From Candidatus Pacearchaeota archaeon (GTDB lineage: Archaea; Nanoarchaeota; Nanoarchaeia; Pacearchaeales; GW2011-AR1): a DNA stretch of 29,458 nt. The DNA is taken from assembly GCA_023228245.1 (NCBI GenBank), contig JALOBN010000035.1, positions 1 to 29,458 of the forward strand, in the 5' to 3' direction. Under the pieces are notes generated by a model. It made no database searches, had not been told where the DNA came from, and was given only the letters and a program-made list of their open reading frames with translations. Shown here one piece after another: positions 16,162 through 24,144 of the stretch. A program made the position numbers and the translations under genes. Numbering within the stretch: position 1 is the first letter of the stretch; each line of letters starts with the position of its first letter.

Positions 16162-16257
16162 TTATAAACCTAGAGAGCGCGGCCAACGCTCCCATCCAAA
16201 ATAGCCCACACAGGCTAAAATGTTTCCTTTTTTATTCATACAAGTGGTATTATCCAT
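16162..16257 (-). CDS. Possible 31-residue ORF upstream of the tail-tube gene
   Basis: The gap between the tail-terminator stop and exon 1 (16130-16288) holds a short ORF reading MDNTTCMNKKGNILACVGYF and ending PRSLGL. AAAGG lies close before the ATG. The same stretch contains hairpins TAGCC-N6-GGCTA followed by TTTT (near 16200-16216) and GAGCG-N7-CGCTC (near 16175-16191), so it may instead be a non-coding leader with a weak terminator. I see no family resemblance. Confidence 0.25.
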   Translation of the reverse strand: MDNTTCMNKKGNILACVGYFGWERWPRSLGL

Positions 16258-16288
16258 ACTACCTTTACAGTGCATTTTTCATGCCAAA

Positions 16289-16759
16289 CTACAAATAAAC
16301 GACAAAATGACCATCGATCATACCTTGTCGTATCTTTTCAACTTTACCCAGTTGACCGAAGTATAAGACCCTATTTGGGTCGATCTTCCCATGCACAGGC
16401 CGTAAGCAACCAACATACGAAGAGTCGTCACCCGCTTCGCCACCATACTTGTAAATACTGATCGGACCGTTCATTGACAGTGCTAACTTCCCACACCAAG
16501 TTTGTAGTTTATAACGACTCGTCTGCGCCATTTGCTCAGTCACCAAGATATTGACGTCTACCAGGAGCCGCCAATCGTCTTTACTGAGTTCATTCATGTA
16601 AGGACCAGTTATACGCAACTCAGCATGGTCAAAGTGCAGGTCCTCAGACTTTTTAGTGTCGATTCCATCTACCAGCATTGGGAGGGGTACAGCAGCACAC
16701 GCAGTGCTAAAGTAATTTATCACGGACGCCATAATCCACCGGGACCAATTCTCATTCAT
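16289..16759 (-). CDS. Probable tail terminator protein, 156 aa
   Basis: Identified by place and size: it follows the head-closure candidate and precedes the tail tube, where siphophages encode the tail terminator that caps the tube. It has a helical N terminus (VINYFSTACAAVPLPMLVDG), then mixed alpha/beta sequence (HAELRITGPYMNELSKDDWR; LLVDVNILVTEQMAQTSRYK) and a beta-rich end (VLYFGQLGKVEKIRQGMIDG). This order (helix, strand, helix, long strands) is what terminator proteins show. The start overlaps the upstream gene by 8 bases. I see no sequence motif that proves it. Confidence 0.6.
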   Translation of the reverse strand: MNENWSRWIMASVINYFSTACAAVPLPMLVDGIDTKKSEDLHFDHAELRITGPYMNELSKDDWRLLVDVNILVTEQMAQTSRYKLQTWCGKLALSMNGPISIYKYGGEAGDDSSYVGCLRPVHGKIDPNRVLYFGQLGKVEKIRQGMIDGHFVVYL

Positions 16760-17255
16760 TGTCTGTTCCTTCGGTGAAATTCAAGACTGTAGTAGCTGAC
16801 GCTTCCTTAGCAATGGGCGGTCCTAAAATGGCCTTGCCAGTAATGTGCCAGCCTGTATTTTGTTCTAATTGTGAAATGTTCTTTATTTCATATCGGATAT
16901 CATCATAGATGATCCAAGCGTCTAAACTGATAGCATACCCCGGTGGTAAGTCATGTGAATCGATGACAAACTCACGAGTGCCGCTCTCAAACGCGCCACC
17001 GCCTCCGTAAGCGAATGTTTTGTTAGCCGAGATTTCAGACACGGCTTGAATAACCTCACGCTGTAGTCGCACTGGGAGCACGATACAGCGTGGGATTGTA
17101 GTATTTAAGGTGCTTGATGTCGTGACACCTGTCGTATAATTTGTTGTCTCGTCCACCAATTTATACAGTGTGACCGTACTGCCAAATGCCCGTTTTAGGA
17201 CATATAAGGCTTGTCGGATTCGACGATTCAAATTATAGTTTACGACATTGCTCAT
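16752..17255 (-). CDS. Probable head closure (stopper-like) protein, 167 aa
   Basis: A 167-residue protein with an N-terminal helix (NLNRRIRQALYVLKRAFGST) and a beta barrel (VTLYKLVDETTNYTTGVTTS; TREFVIDSHDLPPGYAISLD; AWIIYDDIRYEIKNISQLEQ). The segment D-W-I-I-x-D-x-I-R-Y-E-I-K is typical of head-tail joining stopper proteins (SPP1 gp16 type), which plug the connector and join the tail. A Gly-rich YGGGGAFESG loop may be the part that closes the channel. It overlaps the membrane-protein gene upstream as ATGA and the tail-terminator gene downstream by 8 bases. Identity comes from order plus this barrel pattern. Confidence 0.62.
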   Translation of the reverse strand: MSNVVNYNLNRRIRQALYVLKRAFGSTVTLYKLVDETTNYTTGVTTSSTLNTTIPRCIVLPVRLQREVIQAVSEISANKTFAYGGGGAFESGTREFVIDSHDLPPGYAISLDAWIIYDDIRYEIKNISQLEQNTGWHITGKAILGPPIAKEASATTVLNFTEGTDNE

Positions 17256-17539
17256 CTTAAAGATTCCGGTTTATCACAATCACCGCCCACAATACGTGGG
17301 CAGACTCGTACCAAATGTTCCAGGACTCTTCCTATCCACTTAATACACTCCGAACTCTGAGTCAAAGCCACTGTTGATTTCTCGACAAGTTGCTTTAACA
17401 CGTCCTTTTGTTCGGCCTCTAGAGTAACTATTCGGGAGGTTAATGAAACTTCTCGTTTAAAATCGCGCCAAACAAAGAACAAGATGATGGCCGCTGAAGG
17501 GCCGAATGTCTTGGCGAGATTCAATAGTTCTAGTTCCAT
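17252..17539 (-). CDS. Small membrane protein with coiled coil, holin-like
   Basis: A 95-residue protein with one N-terminal membrane helix (FGPSAAIILFFVW) followed by RDFKRE and a long amphipathic helix (LTSRIVTLEAEQKDVLKQLV) that should form a coiled coil. The arrangement resembles UviB/BhlA-type holins and similar small phage membrane proteins. Its position between coat and head-closure genes is unusual for a holin, so a structural or unknown role cannot be excluded. AAAGGA lies eight bases before the ATG. It is the first gene after the strong terminator at 17558-17591, so it may need its own promoter or readthrough; I see no clear promoter in the short gap. Confidence 0.5.
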   Translation of the reverse strand: MELELLNLAKTFGPSAAIILFFVWRDFKREVSLTSRIVTLEAEQKDVLKQLVEKSTVALTQSSECIKWIGRVLEHLVRVCPRIVGGDCDKPESLR

Positions 17540-17557
17540 GTTGCGTCCTTTCTGGTT

Positions 17558-17591
17558 AAAAAGATCCTGGGGGTTGTTGTCAACCCCCAGG
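17558..17591 (-). terminator. Intrinsic terminator after the coat gene
   Basis: On the minus strand CCTGGGGGTTG and CAACCCCCAGG form a perfect 11-bp stem around the loop ACAA, followed by ATCTTTTT. It starts 14 bases past the coat stop. This is the best canonical intrinsic terminator in the window and would cap the heavily expressed scaffold-coat message while letting some polymerase through. Confidence 0.85.
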
Positions 17592-17605
17592 GAATCAGAC
17601 TAACC

Positions 17606-19003
17606 TTATCCTAGGATTACGCAACCGAGGTCGGTATCCAAGACAGCGATACCAGCCAAGAGGTCCATCGTGACGATGGTACCCTGGGTTGTGATATCGT
17701 ACTGCATTGTAACACGCATCGCAACGTCATTGTAATTGGCGACTGCGGATTGGACACCACCGGCACGCGGTAGAGCCAAGGGGCGAGTTACGAGGGCAAG
17801 AGCATCGCGGTGGAATGCCAAGTTGAAGGACCCGTAAGGACCTGGGAAAGCATTCTCATTGTCGACGATGGCCTTTTCAAGCGGACGATCAAGCCACACG
17901 ATGGTCTGGCTAGCATTCGAGGGATTCTCGTATGCTTCGATGATGGTGTAGGTATGCCGTGTTGAGGCAGTCTCACCAAAAGCGAGTAGCTGACCGACTT
18001 GCGGAACCTTCGTGGCGGTGTAACCGTCGAGGGTAATACCCTTGGAGTAACCAGCCGCGTGAGCGCCGTCAGCGTCACAGTGCTGGTATACTACGATAGC
18101 GTCGGCGTTGGCCACTGCATACTTCAAGGCTCCGTCCAATACCAACGTGATGGTATCGGCAGTCGTCTTGATATACCGAGGTTGAGCGTCACCGGCGATG
18201 GTAACGAAGTCACCATTGACAGCACCAGTGATTGCAGCCGCTGCCACAACCGTATCAACACCAGCCGCGACGGCACCGTTGACAGCACCCGTGAGTGTGT
18301 CAGCACCGCTGGTAATCTCTGGCTGGTTTTGATCCATATAGGTATCAAAGCCGAGAACACGGCCGAGAGCCGCTTCGGTCAGAGCAAAACCACCGTCACC
18401 ACGCTCGTTAGCCTTTAGGAACAAGTCCGTGGCTAGCATGCTGGATTCGGCTGAGGACGAAAGAACGCATCGACGACCTTGTGGGTACGCGAGGTTCTGG
18501 TTGAGAACTTGGCGTGCATCGAGCAGATACTGCTTGGCAGTCGTGCTGGAGAGCGCACCGAGTTTACCAACTTTGTTGGCGAGGTATTTGTGAACCTGAC
18601 CGCAAAGAGCGCGATCGATGGTTCGGGCAACACCTTCCATACCAGGGGCGATGTAGATCTGAATCAGATCCTGGAAAGACTTGCTAGCCTCACCGTCCTT
18701 GATAGTAAAGCTGATGTAAATATGCTGGTTAAGAGTAACCGGCACATTCGTGGCAGATGCGTCTTGTAGATCGATGCTATCAGCATCAACCTTTCGACGG
18801 GTCTGGAAGGGCTGTGGTCGGCGGGTATTAACCACGTCGCCAAAGTTCGCGAGTTCCATCGAAAAATCTCGGTGGACCAACTGAGCCATGACCATGTTCT
18901 CACTCAAGAGAGCGAGACCTTCGTTAGCCCAACGTTCTGGGATGAAGGCATCATTGTCATTCTCAAAACACAACACACTAGCTTGCAATAGATAGTTATC
19001 CAT
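17606..19003 (-). CDS. Major capsid protein, P22-like coat family
   Basis: A 465-residue coat protein. Residues ~20-100 carry the P22-coat pattern (FIPERWANEGLALLSENMVM; AQLVHRDFSMELANFGDVVN; HIYISFTIKDGEASK), a variant of the HK97 fold with N arm and long helix. Residues ~225-320 are an Ala/Thr/Val-rich beta insertion (GAVNGAVAAGVDTVVAAAAI; GDAQPRYIKTTADTITLVLD) equivalent in place to the P22 I-domain. The C-terminal part has the conserved SFNLAFHRDALALVTRPLAL. Upstream lies the scaffold gene, and a strong terminator follows. AAGGAG precedes the ATG. Unusually, the first ten residues (MDNYLLQASV) nearly match the start of the scaffold (MSKYLLQASV). Confidence 0.9.
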   Translation of the reverse strand: MDNYLLQASVLCFENDNDAFIPERWANEGLALLSENMVMAQLVHRDFSMELANFGDVVNTRRPQPFQTRRKVDADSIDLQDASATNVPVTLNQHIYISFTIKDGEASKSFQDLIQIYIAPGMEGVARTIDRALCGQVHKYLANKVGKLGALSSTTAKQYLLDARQVLNQNLAYPQGRRCVLSSSAESSMLATDLFLKANERGDGGFALTEAALGRVLGFDTYMDQNQPEITSGADTLTGAVNGAVAAGVDTVVAAAAITGAVNGDFVTIAGDAQPRYIKTTADTITLVLDGALKYAVANADAIVVYQHCDADGAHAAGYSKGITLDGYTATKVPQVGQLLAFGETASTRHTYTIIEAYENPSNASQTIVWLDRPLEKAIVDNENAFPGPYGSFNLAFHRDALALVTRPLALPRAGGVQSAVANYNDVAMRVTMQYDITTQGTIVTMDLLAGIAVLDTDLGCVILG

Positions 19004-19159
19004 TACTAAAACTCCTTGTTAAGTTTACTGTTTAGTCTTTAACCCCAATTTTAAGTCCGGTGACTGGGTAACGGTGATTAGCACCCAACATTTTGTTGCT
19101 AACTGGTTGGTCAGTAATCCTTGCAACACAAATTGCCCGGTATTAGCCGGTAAATATAA
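19004..19159 (-). other. Scaffold-coat intergenic leader
   Basis: A 156-base gap without a convincing gene. Short open stretches exist on the minus strand: 19 codons from ATG 19091 to 19032, and 44 codons in frame after the scaffold TAA to 19025. Neither has a good ribosome-binding site. It holds a short CCGG-N6-CCGG hairpin ten bases after the scaffold stop (19137-19150), a longer imperfect stem-loop (TGTTGC...GCAACA at 94-99 and 123-128 of 19000, with inner ACTG/CAGT), and the coat AAGGAG site. It may be a translation-control leader for the coat. Confidence 0.4.
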
Positions 19160-20005
19160 TTAACGGACGGTTTTCTTGAGACCCAAAGCTTCTGGGTTTG
19201 TCTTCCGTAACCGCATGTATTCTGATGTTGAAATCTTGGCCGTATCGACCTTTCCAGGTGCCGAAGTACCTGGAGCAGTTCCACCACCAATGCCTGACAC
19301 TACGTTTGGCTTAAACAAGTTGCCATAGACGTCTTGAAGTTCACGCATACGCTTCACAGCGTCTGTCGGCTCTCGACGTGTAACCTGTCGCTGACCTGTT
19401 TCGAGGTTGACGTCATCAAGGTCGACAATAACCTCGTATGCGCCCGTACCCTTACCATGGTCGTCTGTCTTTTCTGTGACCTTTGTCATCGGTCGAAGCA
19501 ATGCAATCAATTGTGATGGATTAAAGGCTTCATACTGGACAGCAGCGTCCTGCAACGTTCGTTCAACCAATGTTTGTTTGAACTGATTCTGCCAGTAGTT
19601 GGCCTGATCCTTCCATTGACTGGCTTCCTTTGACAAGGTCTCTTCGATCTTTTTCTTCTCATTTAACAAGGTCTCTTCCTTGGTTAAATAAGTCTTCTGC
19701 ACATCTTCCAACTTCGCTTCGAGTTGTGCTCGGGCTTCTTTCGTGAGATTCTGGTCTTCGAGTGCATTCTTATACATGCCCTCTAGTTCCTGGTACTTTT
19801 CAGTTAACTTTCGACGATCTGCGGCAACAATAGCGTTTACCTGATCCTGGTTAAAAATCTCTTGTTTCTTGCGCTTACGCTCAGCGTCTGCGGCTTCGGC
19901 TGCTGCGGCTGCGGCCTCGGCGGCTGCGGCAATCGCGGCTGCGTCAGCGCCCTCGTCGTCACCGTCGAACATAGAAACTGATGCTTGCAATAGATACTTA
20001 CTCAT
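19160..20005 (-). CDS. Head scaffolding protein
   Basis: A 281-residue scaffold by place and composition. After the N-terminal MSKYLLQASVSMFDGDDEG comes an Ala/Glu run (DAAAIAAAAEAAAAAAEAAD), then long charged coiled coil (RRKLTEKYQELEGMYKNALE; DQNLTKEARAQLEAKLEDVQ) and a C-terminal coat-binding helix region (ISTSEYMRLRKTNPEALGLK), preceded by a Gly/Pro/Thr linker. Such proteins line the inside of the prohead and leave or are degraded before packaging. No protease domain is visible in it or its neighbours. TTAGGAG lies eight bases before the ATG. The shared N-terminal heptad YLLQASV with the coat protein is unusual. Confidence 0.85.
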   Translation of the reverse strand: MSKYLLQASVSMFDGDDEGADAAAIAAAAEAAAAAAEAADAERKRKKQEIFNQDQVNAIVAADRRKLTEKYQELEGMYKNALEDQNLTKEARAQLEAKLEDVQKTYLTKEETLLNEKKKIEETLSKEASQWKDQANYWQNQFKQTLVERTLQDAAVQYEAFNPSQLIALLRPMTKVTEKTDDHGKGTGAYEVIVDLDDVNLETGQRQVTRREPTDAVKRMRELQDVYGNLFKPNVVSGIGGGTAPGTSAPGKVDTAKISTSEYMRLRKTNPEALGLKKTVR

Positions 20006-20071
20006 TTTGAATCTCCTAAGACTCCCTGCATTTTCTTACATGCTACGCGCAGGTTGTTGTAGCTATGTATC

Positions 20072-20090
20072 CCTGGCTGTGAGGCCCAGG
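20072..20090 (-). repeat. Hairpin after the connector-gene stop
   Basis: CCTGG and CCAGG (with GC/GGC continuing the stem past one bulged base) form a small hairpin starting two bases past the stop of the upstream gene. No T run follows on the minus strand. It is one of several stem-loops that follow stop codons in this operon. Confidence 0.45.
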
Positions 20091-20092
20091 TG

Positions 20093-20611
20093 TTAATTTA
20101 CTCTCACAGTAGTGACAGATCGGCCATCCCGTAAAAATGGTTTTAGGATACGCCAAGCCATCGCACTCGGAACACCGTGTAAAATGTGTTCAATAGGTTG
20201 TTGATCTCGATTATAGGATGTTCGCACACCCCCGTAACCTTGACCAGTTGTTCCTAGATTTTCTAGTTCAATATCTGGGTCAATGCCGTCTAATAGTGCT
20301 AATGCTATTTCATAGCAGGCAATATTTATGTCGGCGGGTACTGTTGTGTCAGAGTCTCTAGGAAACTCTAACTCTTGGGAAAGTTCGGCAGCCCGCATAT
20401 CGGCGGCTAGTGGGTCTTCGTCCCCAGCGGCAACCACAACTAAGTATGTTGCGTGCTTATAGCCTTTGAAATTAAGTCGATCAATGATTCTAGTCGCGGT
20501 ATACAGTGCTTTCGTCTGATTTGCAGCAGACTCATTATCCCACGCATCGGAATGTAAGCGTGTAAGAAAGTAAGCCGTTGCACCAACAATCGATCCATAC
20601 ATACTACTCAT
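20093..20611 (-). CDS. Head-tail connector / DnaT-like domain protein
   Basis: A 172-residue protein directly after the portal. The core (YFLTRLHSDAWDNESAANQT; KALYTATRIIDRLNFKGYK; VPADINIACYEIALALLDGI) is all-helical and looks like the DnaT-like/head-adaptor family that phages use as the first ring under the portal (P22 gp4 or HK97 gp6 type). The repeated W-x-N/S, tyrosine and PADI-x-x-A-x-x-E-I-A pattern is typical. I use the ATG at 20611, which has GAGG six bases before it and overlaps the portal stop by 8 bases; a GTG four codons upstream is an alternative. It is followed by a gap and the scaffold gene. Confidence 0.72.
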   Translation of the reverse strand: MSSMYGSIVGATAYFLTRLHSDAWDNESAANQTKALYTATRIIDRLNFKGYKHATYLVVVAAGDEDPLAADMRAAELSQELEFPRDSDTTVPADINIACYEIALALLDGIDPDIELENLGTTGQGYGGVRTSYNRDQQPIEHILHGVPSAMAWRILKPFLRDGRSVTTVRVN

Positions 20612-22406
20612 CGTCGTCCTCACTTACGGGACCGCGTGTGGGTTGACCGTCTTTTTCTGCCTTTGCGTCTATAGCTGGTGTTGGTGATAAATCGGGGAGA
20701 CCACGTGCTGCGGGATTAGCCGCTGCGGAACCACCACCCGTACTTTGTGAAATGGCAATTTCAGTTAATCGTTCGATATGGTCTTTTTGGGCTTTATCTG
20801 CCTCATCCTCATTAAAACCAAGAGCCAGACATGCTGTCTTGTCGCCAACAACCCCTGCGTCCTTGGCTTTCAAAATGACGTCTGGATCACTGGTCGTATA
20901 AGGCGCATTCTCAATTTCAGTGGTAATATCATCCATTGTTTCCACTGAAACTTTCCCGGCCAAAAGGGAAGCGACTATACATTTGGCAATCTCTCGCTTC
21001 ACCTTTTGACCGGGGACCGAATACATGAGGTCATTGAGTTTCTTAGCCTCATCGAGTCGAGTCAGATCGGATTTCAAACTGTATCGATCTGGATACTTAA
21101 TGACCGGTATCAGCCGTCGCACTGGATTACGTTCTTCGTATGCAGCCCAATGTTCAGCGATTCGGCGTTCACAGTTTTCGAGGATCATGCCGATAAATGA
21201 GAGTCCAGCTTCCAGGCCCTGGTTATCCATATCTTTGGATTCGGCTGAAATAGCTCGCCCTACTTTATTGGCAACGGCAAGATTGACAAGCTTGCGAATA
21301 TCGTCTTCAAGTTTCTCTTGCAATTTAAGTGACACTTCGAGAGGTTCTGGCGAGGGATGTACGAATCCAGGCCGTTCAGCCCTGAGATCATAATAAATAC
21401 CCTGTGTCGCACCTACGTGACGCTCTTGGTTGGACGCAGCTTGACCACCGCCTTCAGCGGACCCATCGGAACTTGTCGCATGCTTTAAGTGGTCACCAAC
21501 TGCTCGTAGATCTTTTTGTTCGGTGTAAAATGGGATATTGGCTTTAAGTGCATAAGCAACGTCGCTGGAACCTAGATTCAATAGTGCGACCTGATGCTTA
21601 CAAACATCCTTAAGCGTGCTATCACCAATATCCATCATTGTGAATGGAATTTTATCAAGTTCAAGTCGAATTGGATCGACTGTCGGTAGCGGTACATTAT
21701 CTGGAGAGATGGGATTACCTTCTTCATTGAAGAATTGAATCTTTACCTTTCCGTCGTTTGGGCACAAAAATACAAAACGATATCTAGTGAACCCACCTTT
21801 TGGTAGCTCGACCGGTAATTGTGAACTATAAGAAGTCAAGTCTCCAAAGTCGACACATTTATCCCGTAACAATACGGCTTGAAATTCTGAGTTTTGATCT
21901 GGTCGGCTGCCTGTCCAGGAGAGGATATCCTCGACTGGATACATGTATAGGTATGGTCGAGCACCGCGAGTATCCGCTAAGGTTGTAGCCTGCATAATAG
22001 GCATGTCGATATAGATACCAACCCGCCCCATTACGAGTAGTTCGGTCAGTGCTTCATAGCCCATAAAGGCTGACATATTAGAACCACGTAAATCAACCCC
22101 ACCGTCTAGTCCTTCAGAAGCTTTTTGATATGATTGGCTACCGTCTTTTCGCAATACGTCTCGCATACGTTGAAAAATAGCATTGCGGATATCATTTACA
22201 GCGGCTTTGGCAAACGCTGCACAGGGGGTCATACCCATTCGGGTATTAAAGTCCAGCGTTGTCTCGCGAGTCGTGAACTTTTCTAAGTAGCGAGTTGTGT
22301 AATCGTCACCGCCATTATACGTGTTCCGCCACAGATCCCAGAAGGCCATATCTCTGTAGTAGGACGGGTGCCGATAGTCAATAATCAATTGCTCTGTATA
22401 TGACAT
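20604..22406 (-). CDS. Portal protein, 600 aa
   Basis: A 600-residue portal following the large terminase. It shows the pattern of DUF4055-like portals: an N-terminal WDLWRNTYNGGDDYTTRYLE, the crown and wing core (NMSAFMGYEALTELLVMGRV), then DKIPFTMMDIGDSTLKDVCK and HQVALLNLGSSDVAYALKAN, and the stem/clip region rich in basic helices (NPVRRLIPVIKYPDRYSLKS). The acidic C terminus (PVSEDDDE) follows a low-complexity Pro/Ala/Ser tail. Twelve copies form the DNA gate at one vertex and bind TerL. AAAGGA lies about ten bases before the ATG. Family and role are well supported; I cannot name a subfamily with certainty. Confidence 0.88.
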   Translation of the reverse strand: MSYTEQLIIDYRHPSYYRDMAFWDLWRNTYNGGDDYTTRYLEKFTTRETTLDFNTRMGMTPCAAFAKAAVNDIRNAIFQRMRDVLRKDGSQSYQKASEGLDGGVDLRGSNMSAFMGYEALTELLVMGRVGIYIDMPIMQATTLADTRGARPYLYMYPVEDILSWTGSRPDQNSEFQAVLLRDKCVDFGDLTSYSSQLPVELPKGGFTRYRFVFLCPNDGKVKIQFFNEEGNPISPDNVPLPTVDPIRLELDKIPFTMMDIGDSTLKDVCKHQVALLNLGSSDVAYALKANIPFYTEQKDLRAVGDHLKHATSSDGSAEGGGQAASNQERHVGATQGIYYDLRAERPGFVHPSPEPLEVSLKLQEKLEDDIRKLVNLAVANKVGRAISAESKDMDNQGLEAGLSFIGMILENCERRIAEHWAAYEERNPVRRLIPVIKYPDRYSLKSDLTRLDEAKKLNDLMYSVPGQKVKREIAKCIVASLLAGKVSVETMDDITTEIENAPYTTSDPDVILKAKDAGVVGDKTACLALGFNEDEADKAQKDHIERLTEIAISQSTGGGSAAANPAARGLPDLSPTPAIDAKAEKDGQPTRGPVSEDDDE

Positions 22407-22419
22407 TATTTAGTGTCCT

Positions 22420-24081
22420 TTAGAGGAACGCCTTCACGGGCTGATTGTTTACATAGCTAGCGGCAAGTGGTAGTGCGATCTCAGCATAGTTCATAGCATG
22501 GGCCATGTGGTCCGGTCCAGTCTCTGTGTAGTCAGCTACATAGTTTCCATTACCGTCGCGTGCATATACTCTAACTGGGGACTTAATTTGGTCTCGAAAC
22601 ATTTGACTTATGTCTTTTGGTAGCGAGATTCTTCCTGTGTGGAATCTGCCCAAGGACGCATCAAACCAACTTGTCCTGTCTACCGTCGCGGTCTGCGTTC
22701 CCAGTTCGTCTTCATTCATCGTGATTTCTTTACCAACTCGACCGGCACGGTAATTACAAAGGGTGACATAACCATGGAAACGTCGTGCAAATCTTCGTGC
22801 ATCAGTTGTATATGGGGCAGCGTCAATGACGCAGGCCAACACCTGCCATTCACGCATCAAGTAATCAAATCGCTCAAACTCTGTGCCAAGAATAGTTCCT
22901 TCCCACAAAAGTTTTCCAGTAGACGTGGCGTTAATGTCTCTGCCTGAACCATTAAGAAACCATTCAACTACTACAACGTGGCAAGTCATACCAACGTCGA
23001 TGCCCATTGTAATCAAACGACCACTTGATTTTGGTCGTTCGCTTTCTTTTGTGTGGCTGCCAATGCACTTATCAATGAGGTCGTCAGTAATCTTAGCCCC
23101 GTCGCCAATGTACGGTAGACCGAGTTTTGAATTATAGAACTCAGTGGCAGCCGCCTCGTCCCCAAGTCCTTGGAAATGTTTGATTACAAGTTCAGGGGCT
23201 GTGACAGTAAAGGAATAAAGCTGGTTTAGGTGGAAGCTTCTGTGTTCTTTGTTGCAGTCGTTTGAGTTTGGAATCCAGACGCCGCTAGATAGGAATTCTG
23301 GCTTCTCTGCTTGCTCTATTCGACCACCACACTCTTTGCATTTTAGGAACGATTCGGCACACCTCGGATCGGTCACCGATTCACCAATAATCTCTACGCA
23401 ATCAGGCCACACAAATTCGGTAGTCTTACCACATCGCGGGCACTTGAACATAAAATGTTCCTGAGTACCCTGCATGTACAGTTTATGGATTCCCTTATTT
23501 GGCAACTTAGGTGTTGAGAGTGTCCACACATTCTTTTCACGTTGGCCACTTAAACGTTCCAAAGCCAACCAAATTTGATCCTGGTCCATTTCGTCTAATT
23601 CGTCTAGAATCAAAGTCGAAACTGGAATGGATTTTAGGTTACTGTCGCCACGGCTTCCACGAATGTAAAGATTAACGCCCCCGGCTTGTTTAAGGTTGAT
23701 TGTATTAGTGTCAGTGAAGATTGAATTGATGTATGGGCTGTATAGTAAGGCCGCCTTAAACCGAGATTTCGAAAAGTCACCAGCATTGATAGCGGTTGGC
23801 AATACATAGAGTACGTCGCGTTTTAGAACGTCGATTGTGTAAAATGCTCTGTTGATTGCTACTTCTGTAATTCCGAGTTGGGCACCCTTCATTGTTGAGT
23901 TAAATGGCGCTACTGAATCACTAATCTCCCTGGCCCATGGATGATACTTATATGAGTATTTTCCAGGAAATGGCTCACCCATAACACGTCGGTATTCAGA
24001 CCAACGTGAGCACGTATTTAAAGTCCGACTTTTTAGGCCGGTTGCGACTGCTTCTTTAAATATGTTTGCTAATTCACTCAT
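22420..24081 (-). CDS. Terminase large subunit, lambda gpA-like family
   Basis: A 553-residue packaging motor. Walker A is the deviant form KGAQLGIT (K65 first), which lines up with lambda gpA KSARVGYS, rather than a classical GKT loop. Walker B is LILDELDE (D160, E161). A zinc ribbon CPRCG (C214, C217) and CKECG (C248, C251) sits in the linker, as usual in this family. The nuclease half has MGIDVGMT (D362), ACVIDAAPY (D420) and DHMAHAMNYAEIA (about D524). It cuts concatemeric DNA and pumps it through the portal. The ATG at 24081 lies about 11 bases past a possible transcription start, with no ribosome-binding site. No small terminase gene is recognised next to it. Confidence 0.93.
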   Translation of the reverse strand: MSELANIFKEAVATGLKSRTLNTCSRWSEYRRVMGEPFPGKYSYKYHPWAREISDSVAPFNSTMKGAQLGITEVAINRAFYTIDVLKRDVLYVLPTAINAGDFSKSRFKAALLYSPYINSIFTDTNTINLKQAGGVNLYIRGSRGDSNLKSIPVSTLILDELDEMDQDQIWLALERLSGQREKNVWTLSTPKLPNKGIHKLYMQGTQEHFMFKCPRCGKTTEFVWPDCVEIIGESVTDPRCAESFLKCKECGGRIEQAEKPEFLSSGVWIPNSNDCNKEHRSFHLNQLYSFTVTAPELVIKHFQGLGDEAAATEFYNSKLGLPYIGDGAKITDDLIDKCIGSHTKESERPKSSGRLITMGIDVGMTCHVVVVEWFLNGSGRDINATSTGKLLWEGTILGTEFERFDYLMREWQVLACVIDAAPYTTDARRFARRFHGYVTLCNYRAGRVGKEITMNEDELGTQTATVDRTSWFDASLGRFHTGRISLPKDISQMFRDQIKSPVRVYARDGNGNYVADYTETGPDHMAHAMNYAEIALPLAASYVNNQPVKAFL

Positions 24082-24098
24082 TGTATTCAGAGCCGATA

Positions 24099-24128
24099 AT
24101 TATACGGGTTCGCACAGTTTTGTATGAA
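24099..24128 (-). promoter_or_regulatory. Candidate sigma70-type promoter upstream of the terminase
   Basis: On the minus strand TTCATA, an 18-base spacer and a perfect TATAAT lie just before the terminase ATG. The gap (24082-24144) also forms a 7-bp inverted repeat GAGCCGA...TCGGCTC around an inner CGGGT/ACCCG pair, which brackets the promoter and could be an operator or an RNA structure. The start point would give a leader of only about ten bases. Confidence 0.4.
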
Positions 24129-24144
24129 TGGACACCCGCTCGGC

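Noticed and set aside
19004..19159. Readthrough extension of the scaffold or a 19-codon gene
   Set aside because: Both frames are short, lack a good ribosome-binding site and do not resemble known families; noted only as a leader region.
22420..24081. Terminase with a broken Walker A (no GKT)
   Set aside because: KGAQLGIT matches the deviant lambda gpA motif with the Lys in first position, so the motor is probably functional.
24082..24144. tRNA-like structure (7-bp GAGCCGA/TCGGCTC acceptor-like stem)
   Set aside because: Only 57 bases, with no anticodon arm and no proper T arm.
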